A stretch of 64,000 bases of DNA from an uncultured Nitrospirales bacterium (GTDB taxonomy: Bacteria > Nitrospirota > Nitrospiria > Nitrospirales > UBA8639), in the NCBI GenBank assembly GCA_951812745.1, contig OX638327.1, positions 1,353,914 to 1,417,913 on the forward strand, in the 5' to 3' direction. The position numbers and the translations under genes are program-made. This document shows, in pieces, positions 39,174-48,191 of this stretch. Position 1 is the first letter of the stretch. Each line of letters opens with the position of its first letter. The notes beneath the pieces were generated by a model. It did not search any database, had not been told where the DNA came from, and saw only the letters and a program-made list of their open reading frames with translations.

Positions 39174-42100
39174 TCATCCGATGCGTTCCCACGTGGCGTC
39201 GGGAAGATAGCGATGAAACTCGAAGGTGTAGGGGTCGAGGGCCACCAGATTGAGCCATTGGTTATGGAGGAGTTGCTGGAGGATCGCATGCTTCTGAATG
39301 ATGGCCGAGATCCGGCTCGGCGGGGCTTCGATCATGCCTAGAAGCCGCATCGGTTCATGATAGTGGACGTCACCGTCGTTCACCGTCTGCAAGGGGAACC
39401 CGATCTGCAAATCACTTCCGCTGCCCAGCATCACGCCCACGCCCGACACGACGTTGTGGATCACCTTACTCCCACTGCCATAGTGCCACGGATCCACGGA
39501 GGAGAAGTAATAGCCGGTGTTAATCCATTCTCCGACGATCAAGGGGGCCGTCATGATTTTTTCAAGGTTGGTCCCTTCCTCGTCGGCAATCGGATCATAG
39601 GAATGTAGAAAGACGCGGCCGCCTAAATCCAAGCCTTTGGTGAGGCGGCGTCGCCCGATTAAAAAGGCCGCATTGCCGGCCAGGCCCCATTCCGGCCGGG
39701 GATTCGCCCAATCACGACTGCGTTCCTCCACGTGCGTAAAGGCCCGTTCCGGAGAAAGCTCCGCCGGCGCACTCGGGATGCGACGACAGCGTTCCAGCGC
39801 CTGGCTCATGCCCGCCCGCTCCAAATCCCGGATCAACGCCGCCAAATCCTCCGCATGGGTCTCGGGCAAGTCGTCCAAGTCATAGAACGTAACCCGATCC
39901 GTGGTGGTATTGTGCTTGGCCGGCAGAAACCAGGTATCCTCGGGGATGGGCAACCCATTCGCACGCAGGATGGACCGGACATCCGGCTCGTTGGCCATGG
40001 CCGCGAACACCCGAGCGTTGGCGTCCCCGTGGTTCCCGCCGCAGGCCCCGCAATCCAATGCCGCGTAATACGGATTGTTGTCGGTCTGGCTCCCGTGCCC
40101 GCAGAGCACCACCAGCCGGCTGAAGTTCCGGGTCAACCCCATGACCCGGAGTCCGGTCTCGATGAACGTGGCGCGTTCCTGAAGCGTGAACCCCTGCGCG
40201 AGCCAGTCGGGAATCCCTTCGGGCTTCGTCTCGGCCCATTGGGGATTGCCGGGATCCGACGGTGCGGCCACGGCGATCCGTGTCGGAACCGCAGAGGCAG
40301 CCCATGCCTGCAGTTTTGATCGAATCGCATGAAACGCTTTGGGAAGCAGCGTCTTGCCCATTAACCCGAGACTGAAGAAAAATCCCAGCACGTCAATCAG
40401 CATCATCGACCCGACGGGGTGATGTTTCAGGTCGTGAAAGACGTGATGGCCCAGTTGATGCCAGCGCGTCCCCGTCGCATACTCCTGCAAGGCCCGTTCT
40501 TCGCCGAGTCGCGGAATTTCCGTCACCGCGTGCTTGGGCGACAGCAAGACCGGGCACAAGGCCGACCGTTCCTCGCTGTCAAAGGCTTGATGACTCAGGG
40601 GAATGGCGAAAAACCCGGCGAACCCAAACGTTTCATACGGACCTTGCGCTTCGACGTGGCGCCGGAACGATTCCGAGCGCACGTCGATACACAACACCAG
40701 TTGCGCGTGGGGGCGAGTGTCGAGCGGCGGCACGGTCCCCCGATGCGCCGAGAGTTTTCGGATGATCTCGGCCCGGAAGCCCTCTTCATACGCCTCAAGC
40801 CACACCGGGCCGTGTTGGTCCGAAGGAAAGGCATCCAGCCATCCCAACAACGTCCGCGCATCGTCCGAAGACAGATCGGCCATCTCGGTCAGCGACAACT
40901 CCAACGTCTGCGCCAAGTGAAACAGCCGCCAGGCATCACGGCAGACGGCCCGTGTCCCGGCGTCAACCGCATGCGCACCGCCGTCCATCCGTGTCTCGTA
41001 TTCCTCTGGACGCTCCCGCCAGTAGGCGACCAGCACCGGAACCGTGCCGTCAATTCCCCACTCCCGCCGGCAGGCCGCCTGCGTTAATTCGGCTTCGTAA
41101 AACAATCGCACCGCCAGATACTGGACCGCATCGACGGGATGTTTGCGTTGCGCGTGATACGCGGGATTCGTCTCCAACCAGCGCACGAACCGGGTCCACC
41201 CCGGCAATTGGGACAACTGCCGGGCGAGGTATTCGCTCCATTGCGTCTCGGGCACGCCCAGACGACGGAGGCTCGACACGATCGCATCCTCAGGCTCGGA
41301 CGGAAGGTCGGTGACGGCCTGCTCGAACCCGCGAATACCCAAAAACCGGCCGGACTGGTCGTATTGTGCAAGCTCCCGCCAGGCCGCATAGAATCCGCCA
41401 TTCCGGCCCGGCATTTCCCATCCGGCCAACCCCTCATCCACGAACGCCGCCAACCATTTGATGAGTTGGTTATTGATCTCCTCGACAAGCGTCGTGCCGG
41501 CAAGGACGTCCACCCAATCGGCGGTCGTCCGGCCGGCCGGCAAGACCACTTCGACGGAAGCGCACAGTTCTTCCGACACCTGGGGGTGAGCAGACCCGCC
41601 GAACTCGCCTGACAGCGGGTCGGACAATCCCAAGACCGACAAGGTGACCTGCCACAGGTTCGTCAGATACGCCGCCTCGGGATTATCCCGGCACTGCTCG
41701 CACTCCTGAAGCGTGTGGTCGATGATCCGTTGGGCGGCTTCGTCCGGGAGATCCTGCCGGAATCGCTTCGTGGCTCCTTCACCACCAAGTTCCCATGCCA
41801 ACAGGGCGGGCTCCAGCGCCTCCAAGCCAAACGTCACCTGCAACAACCAGACGTCCTCGGCCGTGATCTCACGACTCCCGACCGTGATCGCCCGGTGCTG
41901 TTCCAGTCGAGGAGCCACGCGCGCCAACGCGCGCTTGAGACTATCGCCGGTGATCCGTCCTGCTCGATAGAACGCCCGATACTCTTCATTGGGCAGGTAC
42001 CCGTTGCCCCCCAGCAGGTGTTTGCCTTGGCGCACGGCCTGATCAAAGGGAAGATATTCCAAGCCGTGCATGGGGTTTTGGGCCACCATGATCTGCATGG

Positions 42101-42197
42101 GCCAAAAGGGGGGAATCGGTTCGCTGGCCCGGGCCACGATCTGCCGGAGCCGATCGCATTCTTCCCGTGACATCGCAGGCGTTGACGTGGTGTTCAT
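39174..42197 (-). CDS. dabA: Probable inorganic carbon transporter subunit DabA (DUF2309/UPF0753)
   Basis: About 1,007 residues from ATG 42197 (MNTTSTPAMSREECDRL); in-frame starts at 42254 and 42284 would add 19 or 29 residues and have no better RBS. The carbonic-anhydrase-like zinc site is recognisable: Cys and Asp in LCIDVRSES, His in LCGHGSQTD, and Cys fifteen residues later in DCGACGGNHG, matching the spacing known in characterised DabA. DabA with membrane partner DabB takes up CO2 or bicarbonate in autotrophs. No DabB (NuoL-like) gene is adjacent, which is unusual. It lies upstream of htrA. An autotrophic lifestyle is implied (inference). Confidence 0.92.
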   Translation of the reverse strand: MNTTSTPAMSREECDRLRQIVARASEPIPPFWPMQIMVAQNPMHGLEYLPFDQAVRQGKHLLGGNGYLPNEEYRAFYRAGRITGDSLKRALARVAPRLEQHRAITVGSREITAEDVWLLQVTFGLEALEPALLAWELGGEGATKRFRQDLPDEAAQRIIDHTLQECEQCRDNPEAAYLTNLWQVTLSVLGLSDPLSGEFGGSAHPQVSEELCASVEVVLPAGRTTADWVDVLAGTTLVEEINNQLIKWLAAFVDEGLAGWEMPGRNGGFYAAWRELAQYDQSGRFLGIRGFEQAVTDLPSEPEDAIVSSLRRLGVPETQWSEYLARQLSQLPGWTRFVRWLETNPAYHAQRKHPVDAVQYLAVRLFYEAELTQAACRREWGIDGTVPVLVAYWRERPEEYETRMDGGAHAVDAGTRAVCRDAWRLFHLAQTLELSLTEMADLSSDDARTLLGWLDAFPSDQHGPVWLEAYEEGFRAEIIRKLSAHRGTVPPLDTRPHAQLVLCIDVRSESFRRHVEAQGPYETFGFAGFFAIPLSHQAFDSEERSALCPVLLSPKHAVTEIPRLGEERALQEYATGTRWHQLGHHVFHDLKHHPVGSMMLIDVLGFFFSLGLMGKTLLPKAFHAIRSKLQAWAASAVPTRIAVAAPSDPGNPQWAETKPEGIPDWLAQGFTLQERATFIETGLRVMGLTRNFSRLVVLCGHGSQTDNNPYYAALDCGACGGNHGDANARVFAAMANEPDVRSILRANGLPIPEDTWFLPAKHNTTTDRVTFYDLDDLPETHAEDLAALIRDLERAGMSQALERCRRIPSAPAELSPERAFTHVEERSRDWANPRPEWGLAGNAAFLIGRRRLTKGLDLGGRVFLHSYDPIADEEGTNLEKIMTAPLIVGEWINTGYYFSSVDPWHYGSGSKVIHNVVSGVGVMLGSGSDLQIGFPLQTVNDGDVHYHEPMRLLGMIEAPPSRISAIIQKHAILQQLLHNQWLNLVALDPYTFEFHRYLPDATWERIG

Positions 42198-42672
42198 AAC
42201 ACTGTGCGAACCTTGCTCGGAGAGACCAGAAAAACCCGCTTTCGTTCCATCCATCTGAGAAACACGGTTGGCTTGTCCCGTCACCGCCCGATACGGTAAC
42301 AGGCGGTCACGCTACCGGCCCCGGGTACGGTCAATCGGTCTGCTTGGCTTTCTGACGAAAGACACAAACGGATCGCCGTTTCGTTCAGGTCTTTATACCA
42401 ACGTCGTGCATGTGGTACAACCGCTATCTGCTCGATAAAGAGGAAATGATTGCTTGACGCTAACTCGACCGTCGCCCCTTACCCTGCCCTCGGATCGATC
42501 CCCGATTACACATGTCGAGAACAGGGTCCGGGGCACGCCTTGTTGCCCCCCATAGGGGTGGTGGCTGGAAACATTTTCTGTTAGGGTAGACCTAAGGGCT
42601 AGGCTCACTGCTGACCCAGGGAGCCCTCTTGTCCGGCCCCGTAATGATTGCTTCGCAGAAGGAGTTGACCCC
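42198..42672. other. Divergent intergenic region, no gene seen
   Basis: About 475 bases upstream of dabA and the small exported-protein gene. It includes a CGGATCGATCCCCGATTACA repeat fragment (42491 onward) and several short palindromes. Short ORFs here are not protein-like. A good GAAGGAG RBS lies immediately before the rightward gene. Confidence 0.5.
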
Positions 42673-43242
42673 ATGGATACGATCTTGAGAACAACCTCCT
42701 TATTTCCCCTCGCGGCTCTCAGCCTGGCAAGCCTTCTGGTCGTGGCCTCCTCCACCCAGGCCGCAACGATTCAGGGCTTTGGCGCCTTGAAATTCGGCAT
42801 GACCCCTGCTGAAGTGGCGGCGCTGAAGGATTGTTCGAGTCAGACCGAATGCCTGTACGATATTTTGGGAAAAAACCGCTACTTCACGTTAGGGTATGGA
42901 TCCGTCCAGGATGGATCTGACGTTCCCACTTCATCCGAGGCCACGCAGACAACCCTGAGTCACATTGATATTGAAATGGGCACCTATACTCAGGAATGGT
43001 TTCTGGAGGTCTTCGAAGCGTTGGCCGCTCAATACTCTCTCCAGCACCATCCCACCGACGATGAAAGTGCGTTGTTTCGAGAGGGTCGTTCCCAAGAGCT
43101 GGTGATGGGATTTGCTGAAGGCTTTGTGCTTTTGAAAGTGGTCCGTCGCCCGTTCGGCAATATCATCATGCACGTGGTCTACCAGGATGCCGTCCACGCC
43201 AAAGCTCAACGACGAGCCTGGGCCGCCGCTCCCGTCCCTTAA
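42673..43242 (+). CDS. Exported protein of unknown function
   Basis: 189 residues with GAAGGAG before ATG 42673. The signal peptide is clear (MDTILRTTSLFPLAALSLASLLVVASSTQA). The mature protein opens with FGALKFGMTPAEVAALKDC, an alpha/beta start that resembles the small periplasmic proteins whose motif LxFGMTxxEV is widespread but uncharacterised. A Cys pair (C56, C61 region) follows. It is probably periplasmic and soluble. It converges with a lipoprotein gene. Confidence 0.8.
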   Translation: MDTILRTTSLFPLAALSLASLLVVASSTQAATIQGFGALKFGMTPAEVAALKDCSSQTECLYDILGKNRYFTLGYGSVQDGSDVPTSSEATQTTLSHIDIEMGTYTQEWFLEVFEALAAQYSLQHHPTDDESALFREGRSQELVMGFAEGFVLLKVVRRPFGNIIMHVVYQDAVHAKAQRRAWAAAPVP

Positions 43243-43274
43243 TCGACACGACAGCGGTGGGGAGCCACCGCCAT

Positions 43275-44051
43275 TCAAAATCGGCCCCAGGCCTCTTTCA
43301 GACGCATCACCGCCTGATTCACGGCATCACCACCGGCGACCGCTCGCATGACGTCGTGCGCATCTTCTTCTTTCTCAGGGTAAATGGCGGGATCCTCCAG
43401 GTTCCGTCGGACCACCGGGTAGACGTTGGACTCGAGGGGCACGTCCAGCCGTTCCAGGGAAGCCCAGGCATTCCCCTCGACCCTGGCCAACACGTGCCCG
43501 GTACGCGCGTCGATCAACGCCAATTCGGCAAGCGCCAGGTTTTCCGCACGATACCCCAACAGCAATCCGCGCCCGATGGCCCCCAAAGTCGATCCTCGCC
43601 AAGGGAGCCGTTCCGGCACCTCGATTTCGGAGCTCGAGAGAATAACCATTACCAGGTAATCGACGTGCTGATCTCTTGCCCATTGCAGCACCGAAGTGAA
43701 CTCCGGCGGCGAGGCTCCAGGATTAGGGGTATGAACAATGTTCACTACCTCGAGGGGAACGTCATGCATCAATTGTTGTCGCACGTGCTCGGTCAGCGAA
43801 GTCAAAGAGGCCTCGGAAAGTTTGGGGGCGGAATCCGAAGCGGTCGTATCGTTGAACACCACAAGCCCGGCCTGTACTACGCCCGGCAAGCCCGCCAACC
43901 GTGAGATGTCTACTGCCGGCTGCTGGCCGAGGTACGCATCGAGACGGGCCTGTGGCCATTCGCCGCAGCCTGCGAAGACAAGGAACAAGATTCCCAGAAT
44001 GGTAAGGAGAAGACCCGGGATCGGCCTCCGGTCGTCGTTCTCGTTAAGCAT
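43275..44051 (-). CDS. Lipoprotein of unknown function
   Basis: 258 residues from ATG 44051 (MLNENDDRRP); upstream extension to 44207 has no signal. The hydrophobic stretch GLLLTILGILFLVFAGC ends in an FAGC lipobox. The mature domain is alpha/beta: VVQAGLVVFNDTT, SLTEHVRQQL, DYLVMVILSSSEIEVP and ALAELALIDARTGHVLARVEGNAWASLE suggest a fold like the CsgG/TolB-N-type outer-membrane assembly lipoproteins, but no family is certain. It is divergent from the pseudo-caspase lipoprotein, sharing the 145-bp gap between them, so the two may be co-regulated. Confidence 0.78.
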   Translation of the reverse strand: MLNENDDRRPIPGLLLTILGILFLVFAGCGEWPQARLDAYLGQQPAVDISRLAGLPGVVQAGLVVFNDTTASDSAPKLSEASLTSLTEHVRQQLMHDVPLEVVNIVHTPNPGASPPEFTSVLQWARDQHVDYLVMVILSSSEIEVPERLPWRGSTLGAIGRGLLLGYRAENLALAELALIDARTGHVLARVEGNAWASLERLDVPLESNVYPVVRRNLEDPAIYPEKEEDAHDVMRAVAGGDAVNQAVMRLKEAWGRF

Positions 44052-44196
44052 GCTTTTACGGCGCGGATTCAACGGATTCTCCAGTCCCAATGAGATCAAG
44101 CTCTCTCCTCTATTATATTCCAGGACAGCAAAAGGTGCGAGCAAAGCGGCCCAAGGAAGTTGCAAACCATTGGAGGCATCGGGTAGGTTACACGCC

Positions 44197-46149
44197 ATGT
44201 CTCTCAAAATGCGTACCCTTCCGAGGCTCCTGCTTCTCCTATCGATTCTCCAGTTTTCAGGCTGCTCCTATCTCCCGGACGTGAGTATGCCGGACATCAG
44301 TCTTCCGGACCTGGACTTCCCGGACATCAGCCTGCCCAGATTTGGATTTGGAGAAGAAGAAAAACCCAAGGAGCCGGCCATTCCCATCTCGGTGGCCTAT
44401 GCCTTTGATCCCAGCGTCACGGAAGCCACGCTCGAAATTCAGGCATGCGACCTTCCGTATACCCTGAAAACAGGAGAAAGTATTGTCCAGAACTTCCTCA
44501 CCCTGGGACAGGAAACCTTTCAGGCCGTCACGGCCTATGCGGGAACCGGAGAGGCCGTCCAAGCCACCAAGCCAAGCGATTTGATCATCCAGATCAGCAT
44601 GGTCAACCAAACGTTCCAGGCAGTCGACCGTATGGCGGAGGAAGATAACTATCTCGCCTACCTCGACTTCAAGCTGCAAGCGGTGTTTATCGATAGAAAC
44701 GGCGCCCAATTGGGGCAAATCCCTTTGAATTACGGCGGCCAGGTCAGGGTTTGGGCTCCGGCCATTACCGGCCAATCCGTCACCTGCACCACCGGACAAT
44801 ACGATGCCAAAATCAACGGGGCGGCGGCGGAACTGGCGCAGCAACTCGTGGGGGTGGTCCCGCAACTGCTCCAGGACGGCGGCACGCAACCCCTGACGGC
44901 GCAACAGGGTCGCCAACCGGCATTCACCCCGGCCACGCCGCAACAAGCGCCCCGGGTCGCGCCTCAAGCAGCACCTCGATTCTCGGCTCCGGCTCCCGCC
45001 GCTTCGGGAAACCGGCCATTCTTTACGTTTCGCACAATGCTGAAGGACGGCAACGACAATTTGATTCTCGAAGGCGGGGAAGCCATCGTCCTGATGATCG
45101 AAGCCACCAATTTGGGGGGCACTACCGTCACCACAGCCACCGCCAACGTGGTGGGGAACACGACCCTGGTCGAAGCCTTCTCACAAATGACACCGCTTCC
45201 CCTCTCCATGGGCACGTTCCAACCCGGAGAAACCAGGACCACAGAGATTCGAGGCCGTATGCCGGTCGATGTCCCCGCACAAAAGGCGGAACTGGTGGTC
45301 TCGTTGCAACTGGAAGATGGCACACCCATCGGGTCTCACCGCATTGTGGCGCCGCTCCAGCCTGGAACTGCGGCACTGAGTTCCCAAGCCCGCCCATCCA
45401 GGCCACGGACCGCCATCCGAAAACAGAAGCCGGCGGCTACGAAGACGAAGCAAATGGCTCCTGCCACGGGAGCATACGCGGCCATGCTCGTTGGAATGGA
45501 TACGTATCAGGAGCCCTGGCCACAGGCCTATCGCACGCCCGAAGATCACCTGATGACGTTACGGGACACCCTGCAAACGACCGGGCTCTTCACCAACCAG
45601 AACATCCGCGTACTCCAGGGAAGCCGGGCCGGAAAAGCAGACATTGCCAAAACGTTGCTCACGTGGGTTCGGCAACGAATCAACAAGGGATCCGTGCTGG
45701 TCGTGTATTTTTCCGGTCAGGCCGTAAACGACCAAACGAACGGTGAGGTCTATTTGGTCCCCTATGAAGGGTCGCCCGAGGCATCCACCAAACAGTTGAT
45801 CTCGCTTCGAACGCTCCAGCGCCTCCTGGGGAAACTCCAAAACCGGCTGACCCTGCTGATCCTCGATGCTCCTGTTGCCCAGGGCAAAGAAGAGGCATCC
45901 TCACAGGTTCGCTGGACCAGCGGCCTTTCGCAGCAGACCCAAACACCCGTCATCCAATTGCGCAAACGTCCCGGTCAAGAAAACAGGGAACCTGCCGGCA
46001 TCCTGGCCGGGCTGTTAGGCAGTGCGGACGCGAACCAGAACGGAACCATCACCGTCCGCGAATTTCTCGCAGACGCCTCCGAATCGACCGAAGTGTCCCT
46101 GCTGCTGCCCGATTCCTCGCCGCTCCTGAGCCTCCCGCTCGCACGGTAA
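44197..46149 (+). CDS. Lipoprotein with catalytically dead caspase-like domain and EF-hand motif
   Basis: 650 residues from ATG 44197. The lipobox is FSGC (residue 23). A PDISLPDLDFPDISLP-type repeat tether follows, then a beta domain with VFND-like features (about 60-225), a Pro/Gln/Ala linker, an Ig-like domain (about 275-385), and a basic linker. Residues ~425-565 match the C14 caspase fold: AAMLVGMDTYQEPWPQAYRTPEDH at the start and VVYFSG in the active-site strand. The catalytic His is replaced by Gln508 (YFSGQ) and Cys by Pro559 (LDAPVAQG). A perfect EF-hand loop DANQNGTITVRE (611-622) follows. Probably a non-enzymatic, calcium-responsive envelope scaffold (inference). Confidence 0.85.
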   Translation: MSLKMRTLPRLLLLLSILQFSGCSYLPDVSMPDISLPDLDFPDISLPRFGFGEEEKPKEPAIPISVAYAFDPSVTEATLEIQACDLPYTLKTGESIVQNFLTLGQETFQAVTAYAGTGEAVQATKPSDLIIQISMVNQTFQAVDRMAEEDNYLAYLDFKLQAVFIDRNGAQLGQIPLNYGGQVRVWAPAITGQSVTCTTGQYDAKINGAAAELAQQLVGVVPQLLQDGGTQPLTAQQGRQPAFTPATPQQAPRVAPQAAPRFSAPAPAASGNRPFFTFRTMLKDGNDNLILEGGEAIVLMIEATNLGGTTVTTATANVVGNTTLVEAFSQMTPLPLSMGTFQPGETRTTEIRGRMPVDVPAQKAELVVSLQLEDGTPIGSHRIVAPLQPGTAALSSQARPSRPRTAIRKQKPAATKTKQMAPATGAYAAMLVGMDTYQEPWPQAYRTPEDHLMTLRDTLQTTGLFTNQNIRVLQGSRAGKADIAKTLLTWVRQRINKGSVLVVYFSGQAVNDQTNGEVYLVPYEGSPEASTKQLISLRTLQRLLGKLQNRLTLLILDAPVAQGKEEASSQVRWTSGLSQQTQTPVIQLRKRPGQENREPAGILAGLLGSADANQNGTITVREFLADASESTEVSLLLPDSSPLLSLPLAR

Positions 46150-46226
46150 TTTTCTCAACAGCAAAAGATTTAGAGCAGCACGATCCCTTTTCTGAAAAAG
46201 GACATGCCCTGATGCCGCACTACACG

Positions 46227-46496
46227 TTATCGGGTGGCTTCGATCCGGATATGGGCTGAATAGCCTAATCGCCGGAGCAGGTGTTCACAGTCTTCCCAGG
46301 TCAGGCCGAACGCTCGGACATCGGCGACCCCCACCCGCGCCACAACGTCTCGAATGTCTCCGAAATGGTTGCCTTCAAATTCACCATCCATGAAGGCGGT
46401 TTCCGCCCACGCGACGAGACCGGAAAGTGAAAGCTCGTGGTGCAAATAGGCGGCGAGCTTATCGACGACTGTTTGGCGGGTAATCACATCCTTCAT
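46227..46496 (-). CDS. Small conserved hypothetical protein
   Basis: 89 residues. The helical pattern VVDKLAAYLHHELSLSGLVAWAE and DVVARVGVADVRAFGLTWEDCEHLLRRLGY reads as a real, compact helical protein; I have seen similar short proteins described only as hypothetical in related phyla. It has no signal and no metal site. Start ATG 46496. It stands alone between the pseudo-caspase gene and a repeat cluster. It might be an immunity or antitoxin-like protein, but there is no partner. Confidence 0.65.
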   Translation of the reverse strand: MKDVITRQTVVDKLAAYLHHELSLSGLVAWAETAFMDGEFEGNHFGDIRDVVARVGVADVRAFGLTWEDCEHLLRRLGYSAHIRIEATR

Positions 46497-47080
46497 TCTT
46501 CGACCTTTTGATGGCCATAATCGACCTGTCTTTATAACATGTCTGTGACCATTTCTTCATTCCTTCTCTAAGAATCGTGCCTTCTTCTCAATTTTCGATT
46601 GCATTCGCACAGTTCCCTTGATGAGACCTGGGACTGCCCTATTCGGCCCACAGTGCGGCGTATAGAAGAAGGGAACGCGGACAGACGGGGCAGCTTTATT
46701 CTCTCGTATTTCGGTTTGAGTCCATGCTTCTCGTGACGTCGCATCTGACGAGGCGGTCAATTGGTGGTCGACAGAACTAACCCCCCTTCCCCCCTTGTCA
46801 GGGGGGCGAGGTTTACTGCCAGCTCTTTGTACAGGGCGAAAAGAAATTCTGCCGTCCCCCTGATAAGGGGGATCGAGCCTCTCCTGAACCTTTCGAAGGG
46901 AATGACTGAACACATATAAGGGCATGATAGGAAAAAGAGAAAGACCAAAGGCAAAGACGAAAGGCAAAGATTCTGGATTCTTATATATCGCCTGGATCCC
47001 CGATTAAGGATGTCGGGGACAAGCGTCGGGAATGACGGAAGGGGACTCCGGGAATGGTCAACAAAATCCCGGAAGCGTGT
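46497..47080. other. Repeat-rich intergenic region
   Basis: 584 bases. It contains the minus-strand composite repeat at 46777-46918 and a CCTGGATCCCCGATTAAGGA repeat (46992-47020). The 136-codon minus-strand ORF across it is made of repeat sequence and is not a gene. Confidence 0.6.
46777..46918 (-). repeat. Composite dispersed repeat, minus-strand copy
   Basis: On the minus strand the order is TGTGTTCAGTCATT (46905-46918), then CCCCCTTATCAGGGGGACGG, then CCCCCCTGACAAGGGGGG with a GGGGGGTTAG tail (46777-46806), the same order as at 8983 and 18430. The block between the palindromes differs in each copy. Confidence 0.75.
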
Positions 47081-47611
47081 CTAAGCCTGAAGCACCGCCC
47101 TCAGTTCGGAAATCCGAAGGAGCAACATGAGTGGTTCATGCACCGAGAATGGCAAGAAGCCGAACTGCTCGTAGAACGTCCTGGTCTCTTCGTTGAATGC
47201 TTGGACAACGATGGCGCGCGCACCAATCACGTCTGCCGCGGCCAATGCTCTCTTCCCTGCGTCAATCAACAGGTCTGATCCCAAGCCACGTCCCTGATGG
47301 TTCACGTCCACCGCCAGCTGTCCCAACAGGATCACCGGAATCGGTTCGGGCATGTACCTGCCAACACGCGAAGAAACCCGTCGCCTTTCCACGGAACTGG
47401 CGGCAAGGCTGTAGAACGCGATCACCCTGTCGCCATCACAGACGACGTACGTCCGTGCGCCACCCTTGGCTTCGTTCAACCTGGCCTTGCGCTGTAACCA
47501 CGTATTGAGGCTGTCTATTCCGGAGTCGAACTGGGAGACGTCATGACGTGCGCCGAGCGGCTCAGGGGCATCAGGCTTGCCCCGGGCTTGACCCGGGGTT
47601 ATCGTTCCCAC
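47081..47611 (-). CDS. GNAT-family acetyltransferase toxin
   Basis: 176 residues. The GNAT acetyl-CoA motif is visible as VNHQGRGLGSDLLIDAGKRAL (residues ~108-128), with the family end FYEQFGFLPF. Together with the DUF1778-type gene just upstream it forms a type II toxin-antitoxin of the TacT/AtaT type, which acetylates aminoacyl-tRNA. Its start codon (GTG 47611) overlaps the antitoxin stop by 13 bases. The first ~13 codons (GTITPGQARGKPD) are encoded by a CCCGGGTCAAGCCCGGG palindrome and are absent from typical family members; the normal N-terminus would begin near APEPLGARHDVSQF. So the toxin seems to have gained a repeat-derived leader. Confidence 0.88.
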   Translation of the reverse strand: MGTITPGQARGKPDAPEPLGARHDVSQFDSGIDSLNTWLQRKARLNEAKGGARTYVVCDGDRVIAFYSLAASSVERRRVSSRVGRYMPEPIPVILLGQLAVDVNHQGRGLGSDLLIDAGKRALAAADVIGARAIVVQAFNEETRTFYEQFGFLPFSVHEPLMLLLRISELRAVLQA

Positions 47612-47856
47612 AGTGGCCGGCGGGCAAACCGTTCTTTCAAGCGGTTGTTCGGTTGGACTGGTGCATCAAGCGCGGCGACAAAGGCGTCGTAAGCCTCGTC
47701 ATCAAGCGCAATGACGGGGCGCTCATTCAACGTCTCGATCGCCGCCGCTTCGCTCGACCGGAGTACGAACTCAGTGCGCGTGACGCCTCGAATCGCAGCC
47801 GCCCGATCAATGAGTGCCAGACGTTCGTCTGTCATTCGGAAGTTCACTTGACCCAT
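47599..47856 (-). CDS. DUF1778-family ribbon-helix-helix antitoxin
   Basis: 85 residues. The N-terminal segment VNFRMTDERLALIDRAAAIRGVTRTEFVLRS is a ribbon-helix-helix DNA-binding unit; the C-terminal part (ALDDEAYDAFVAALDAP, KERFARRP) would wrap the GNAT toxin. It is preceded by a strong AAGGAGGAGG site before ATG 47856. It should repress its own operon; a TATAC-N5-GTATA palindrome at 47908-47922 is a candidate operator. Confidence 0.9.
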   Translation of the reverse strand: MGQVNFRMTDERLALIDRAAAIRGVTRTEFVLRSSEAAAIETLNERPVIALDDEAYDAFVAALDAPVQPNNRLKERFARRPLWER

Positions 47857-47907
47857 GTCACCTCCTCCTTCTTCCGCTCAGATGCATGGATTCTGAAATT
47901 CTTACCG

Positions 47908-47922
47908 TATACCGTTTGTATA
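47908..47922. promoter_or_regulatory. Candidate operator of the GNAT/DUF1778 toxin-antitoxin operon
   Basis: A perfect inverted repeat TATAC-CGTTT-GTATA sits about 50 bases before the antitoxin start, downstream of a possible -35 box TTGACA (minus strand, 47954-47959). Placement and form suit ribbon-helix-helix autorepression, but this is not demonstrated. Confidence 0.45.
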
Positions 47923-48191
47923 GACATTATCGTGTATCATCCTGCTAATGGATTGTCAATGAGATAGCACAGCTTGCGGGCAGGGAGCGCGCAACTACAA
48001 AGACAAGAACCCTGGATCCCCAATCAAGCCGCGGATGACAGCAGAAAAGAAGCAGATGTCTCGCTAGGCCCTTCGCTTGATTCTTTGTCGGATTACGTTA
48101 CGCTAATCCGACCTACTCGGATTCTCGATTAAAACTGTCGAGGATGACAGGAGGGAGAAAAGCAGATTTACAAAGACGGGGTACTGGGCAC

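Noticed and set aside
43738-44196. 153-codon upstream extension of the pseudo-caspase lipoprotein
   Set aside because: It overlaps the divergent lipoprotein gene; ATG 44197 gives a proper lipoprotein signal.
46557-46967. 136-codon minus-strand ORF
   Set aside because: It runs through the CCCCCTT/AAGGGGG composite repeat and has no domain; its end is repeat sequence.
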